Origin: Eremothecium cymbalariae DBVPG#7215
Lineage: Eukaryota; Ascomycota; Saccharomycetes; Saccharomycetales; Saccharomycetaceae
DNA length: 64,000 nt
Direction: 5' to 3'
Assembly: GCF_000235365.1 (NCBI RefSeq)
Contig: NC_016455.1
Span: forward strand, 558,001 to 622,000
Made by a program: the position numbers and the translations under genes. The notes under the pieces are model-generated. The model searched no databases and was not told the DNA's origin. It saw nothing but the letters and a program-made list of their open reading frames with translations. This document shows, in pieces, positions 61,051-64,000 of this stretch (positions within the stretch are counted from its first letter, which is position 1; each line of letters opens with the position of its first letter).

Positions 61051-61597
61051 TTCCTATAATAACGGATTCTTGTTTGTCTAAGAACTTTTCGTTGAGTATT
61101 GTCAAACTGCAAAATAAAATTGTAACAGTGAATAGACGGAATGGAAGGGAATAATATATTTACAACTTTGGTCTCCTTTTATAAGTTTTAGGCACCTGTA
61201 TAAAAGAACTGACACAGACACAAAGAACGTTCATTGCCTTGCTCATAGGTAACAGACGCAGGACGGACAGGCTGACGCAGAGGCGACACTGTCACTCGAA
61301 TACAAACATAAAAATAAACCTCAAAAAAATCAATAATATTGAAATCATAGAATACTATGCGTTTAGAATAAATAATAAATAAATACCAACTCGTACATCT
61401 AACTAAATAAAATAAATGTCTTCAAATCCCTGGGGAAACAGACGCCGATGAGCCTCCTTAAATAAATGGAAAGCAAAACAATTTTTTTAATGCGTAACAC
61501 CCATATAATCATAATGTAGATCCCTTCATAATGAACTTCAATGACCTGACAATATTTCACCTTCCTGCTCTTCTCCTCTTCCTCTTGATCTACCTCG
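61051..61597. promoter_or_regulatory. SOD-like gene promoter and ISA1 3' flank
   Basis: A 547-base gap. The part at 61190-61300 is mixed in composition and the part next to ISA1 is AT-rich. I see no clear factor site. Confidence 0.35.
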
Positions 61598-62362
61598 CTA
61601 AACCATAAAGCTTTCTCCACATCCGCAAGTTCCTTTGGAATTCGGATTTTTGAATATAAACCTGGATTGTAAATTGTCATCAACCCAGTCCATCTCACTC
61701 CCCACGATGCTAAATAACGCCTTTGAATCAATGACAATCTTGACTCCATCCTGCTCAACTATTTCGTCAAACTTCCCCGGTTTCGTAATATACTGGAGAT
61801 CATATACCAAACCCGAACAACCCCGATTTCTGACACCAACGCGTACTAATTGTGGCTCTGGCTTATCCAGCAACCGCTTGAGATGTATAATAGCACTCGG
61901 CGATAATGTTAATAGAGCTTTCCGTGGCCTGAGACGTCTCTTGGCCTTCTTCTTGTTAGCAGCAGCATTACCACTAGATGCAAAAACTTCTCCCCCCTTC
62001 TCCACCACCTCCTTTTGTTTCACGTCTACTTCATGCCCATCTCCCCCCCGCTTCAAAGGCAACGAATACTTTGACCATTTATCCGCAACCTTCGACGTTT
62101 CGGTTATCTGTGGCTTTTTCTGATTCTTTGCAGCAGCCTCTTTCTCCGTTCCTGACTCCTTAACAAATTTGAACGACCATGCAGACGGAAGTGACACTTT
62201 ATCAAAAGACGTATTCCCACTCCCCTTTAACTGAGTTTGCAAAAACCTCCTGGAATTGTTTAAAACCCCATATCCATATTGTAAACGAACAGTTTGAAAA
62301 TACGATTTATGGAACGTCTCCGAAACTGCACGAATACGAGCAAGCAGTATCAGTTGTCCCAT
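61598..62362 (-). CDS. ISA1: ISA1, mitochondrial A-type iron-sulfur carrier
   Basis: I chose the ATG at 62362 (MGQLILLARIRAV); eight codons upstream the frame opens with TTG. The product is 254 residues; S. cerevisiae Isa1 has 250. A basic presequence and a variable Lys-rich middle precede the A-type carrier domain (about 145-254): LTLSPSAIIHLKRLL, VRVGVRNRGCSGLVYDL, the IVEQDGVKIVIDSKAL strand and the Cys-x-Cys pair in GTCGCGESF. These three cysteines bind the cluster or iron. Isa1 acts with Isa2 and Iba57 in the matrix to make [4Fe-4S] clusters, for example for aconitase and lipoate synthase. Confidence 0.95.
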   Translation of the reverse strand: MGQLILLARIRAVSETFHKSYFQTVRLQYGYGVLNNSRRFLQTQLKGSGNTSFDKVSLPSAWSFKFVKESGTEKEAAAKNQKKPQITETSKVADKWSKYSLPLKRGGDGHEVDVKQKEVVEKGGEVFASSGNAAANKKKAKRRLRPRKALLTLSPSAIIHLKRLLDKPEPQLVRVGVRNRGCSGLVYDLQYITKPGKFDEIVEQDGVKIVIDSKALFSIVGSEMDWVDDNLQSRFIFKNPNSKGTCGCGESFMV

Positions 62363-63141
62363 TCTGGCTAGCCTTAACTTTAACAACTAATTGATACCTT
62401 CACTGTGAACCACTAAAACAATCGTGTTAACATGAACTTACAGTCTTTATTGTACTATTTATCTTAATGTGTTTGGCTCTTCACATGCGTATAAGGTCCT
62501 TGGGGAATGTGCTAGCATATAAATTTATTATATTTATATGATAGAAGAAATCTTACACGGGCCGACTTCGGATATCACTGTTCACGTTATATCACGTGAC
62601 TAACAGCCAATAAGAAGAGTCTTAGTCACCAACACATAGTTAAGAATATTATACTACATACGGTCTATCGGCCAAATATATTAGATATATTAGATATATG
62701 GTCACCCATTTTTTTATTATATCGCTTATATTGACCAAACAGGGCAGGTTTGACGTAAATCCTAACGACAAGCTTTCGGAGCAGTGAGCTCATACATCTA
62801 AAATTTACAAACGGCAAAATGAAGAATGAGATGATTGATGTAAATGCTTTCTAAGAATAAAATAATAATATCATTAGAGATGTGTGTAGAGAGTAAATAG
62901 TAGATTTTTGCTAATGGAATGACTGTGGTTATCATGTACGAAATTGTATGAGCTTTCTTAAAATACCAGGGATCATCATCAATTCATAGATCGATGGCAA
63001 CTTTAACAGACTCTTCTCTCTAGACAGAGATTTTTATGTTGGGGACTAACAACGAGAGTTCACCCTTCCCTATTCGTCCTCTCTCCCCCCCAAAAATAAA
63101 TATCCGGTTTTATTGGTGCTCCCATGTGTTTGCTTGTCAGT
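62363..63141. other. ISA1 promoter and FRA1 3' flank
   Basis: A 779-base AT-rich gap. In S. cerevisiae the polyamine transporter gene TPO1 lies between ISA1 and FRA1; nothing of it is visible here. A CACGTGAC box is at about 62595-62602. I see no ORF or RNA gene. Confidence 0.45.
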
Positions 63142-64000
63142 TCACAAAGGTGCGGTCTCTCTCTTCAACCACTTGAAGGCGATACCCTGTGGTTGAATTA
63201 ATGGAGCAACAGTGGACCATATGCGGGAGTAATATTCGTTGATTTGTGATTTTTCTTCTGCAGTCAAAAGTTTGATGCTGATAAGTTTTCTGCAGTATGG
63301 AACCAAAGTAATATTTTCGAACTTCAAGAATTTTTTTTTGCCAAACTTTAAGTGATCGGCGTCCACCACTAGCATGTCATTTTCAATTCTGATTCCGTAT
63401 TCTCCATCTTTGTAGTATCCCGGTTCATTTGTAACTATGTTACCCTTCTCGAAAGGCTGAAAAGAGTCCAGACGAGACGAGATGCCAATGCCAATTGGAC
63501 CCTCATGGACATTTAAAAAGGAGCCGACACCATGGCCAGTACCATGTCTATAATCCAACCCCTGTTGCCATAGAAACTGTCTTGCCATAACATCTATGTG
63601 GCATCCACGAATTCCTTCCGGGAAAACCATTCTCTCCAAGGCCAAACAACCCTTTAGAACTAGTGTATAGTTGTCACACTCCTCTTGACTTGGGGAGCTA
63701 AAATACAACGTACGTGTGATATCTGTAGTACCCTCCAAAAACTGTGAACCAGCATCACACAAGTAGATCTTGTAAGGGCATATCATGGTCGATCCCTCTG
63801 AGGGAGGTGAATAATGTATGACTGAGGCATTAGCTCCCGTGGCCGAAATAGTGGAGAACGAGTTGCCCTTGAAGTTTTTCTGCGTTTTTCTTATCTCTAA
63901 TAGTTTTTGGGCTGCCTTATATTCATCTATTAGTTTTTCCTTTCGAACCACTTCCTCCTCCAACCAGGAAAAGTATTGGATCAAACATACCGCCTCTTTC
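63142..64000 (-). CDS. FRA1: FRA1, aminopeptidase P-like protein (N-terminus outside window)
   Basis: The frame is open to the window edge; the visible part is the C-terminal ~285 residues of a protein that has 749 in S. cerevisiae. It is the catalytic pita-bread domain of M24 peptidases. Metal ligands are in place: the Asp in LCDAGSQFLEG, the Asp in TTDITRTLYF, the His in GTGHGVGSFLNVHEGP, the Glu in NEPGYYKDGEYGIRIEND and a later Glu in FENITLVPYCRKL. In yeast Fra1 works with Fra2 and Grx3/4 to pass the mitochondrial iron-sulfur status on to Aft1. ISA1, two positions along in S. cerevisiae, is next to it here. Confidence 0.93.
   Translation of the reverse strand, partial: KEAVCLIQYFSWLEEEVVRKEKLIDEYKAAQKLLEIRKTQKNFKGNSFSTISATGANASVIHYSPPSEGSTMICPYKIYLCDAGSQFLEGTTDITRTLYFSSPSQEECDNYTLVLKGCLALERMVFPEGIRGCHIDVMARQFLWQQGLDYRHGTGHGVGSFLNVHEGPIGIGISSRLDSFQPFEKGNIVTNEPGYYKDGEYGIRIENDMLVVDADHLKFGKKKFLKFENITLVPYCRKLISIKLLTAEEKSQINEYYSRIWSTVAPLIQPQGIAFKWLKRETAPL

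Overview
The window is nuclear DNA of a budding yeast in the family Saccharomycetaceae. Gene density is high, promoters are short, and introns are few, lie at the 5' end and carry GTATGT donors with mostly TACTAAC branch points. Almost every large protein can be matched to a Saccharomyces cerevisiae gene. I cannot fix the genus. The gene order is a mosaic of blocks that are neighbours in S. cerevisiae: SNF5-APM3, HAL1-AIM45, DPC29-VMA7, MIN8-YPR011C, TYW3-eIF4G-RPT6-ALG13, NPR3-RIM4 and HSP104-ISA1-FRA1. All matches were made by reading the sequence, without a database search.

Layout. 1-8 kb: SNF5 (partial, minus), APM3 (plus, intron), FOX2 (plus), QCR10 (minus, intron). 8-18 kb: a long unrecognised coiled-coil protein (minus), a 3 kb stretch with probable decayed coding DNA, a HAL1-like gene (plus) and YFH7 (minus, frame-broken). 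18-28 kb: AIM45, DPC29, VMA7, CHS5, MIN8 (intron), the APS/PAPS carrier YPR011C, then a gene-free stretch and tRNA-Arg(UCU). 28-37 kb: GTR2 (intron inside the P-loop), TYW3 (frame-broken), eIF4G (two frame breaks), RPT6 (frame-broken), ALG13 and tRNA-Asp(GUC). 37-52 kb: a Crp1-like P1B copper ATPase, GDH2, NPR3 and RIM4. 52-64 kb: a 3.6 kb gene-free region full of perfect palindromes, HSP104, a GPI-anchored SOD-like protein, ISA1 and FRA1 (partial).

The genes are mostly housekeeping: chromatin remodelling (SNF5), vesicle traffic (APM3, CHS5), peroxisomal and mitochondrial metabolism (FOX2, QCR10, AIM45, GDH2, ISA1), TORC1 nutrient signalling (GTR2, NPR3), translation (eIF4G, TYW3, DPC29), protein quality control (RPT6, HSP104), N-glycosylation (ALG13) and metal handling (copper ATPase, SOD-like, ISA1, FRA1). 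The copper ATPase and the surface SOD-like gene have no direct S. cerevisiae counterpart that I recognise.

Points to look at first: (1) a cluster of perfect inverted repeats at 53.4-55.4 kb, including a hairpin with 28-bp arms and a 32-bp palindrome; (2) five frame breaks, all at or near homopolymer runs, in four genes including the essential RPT6 and eIF4G, which most likely reflect sequence error; (3) introns in APM3 and GTR2, genes that lack them in S. cerevisiae; (4) a cell-surface SOD-like protein in which one expected copper-ligand histidine reads as glutamate.
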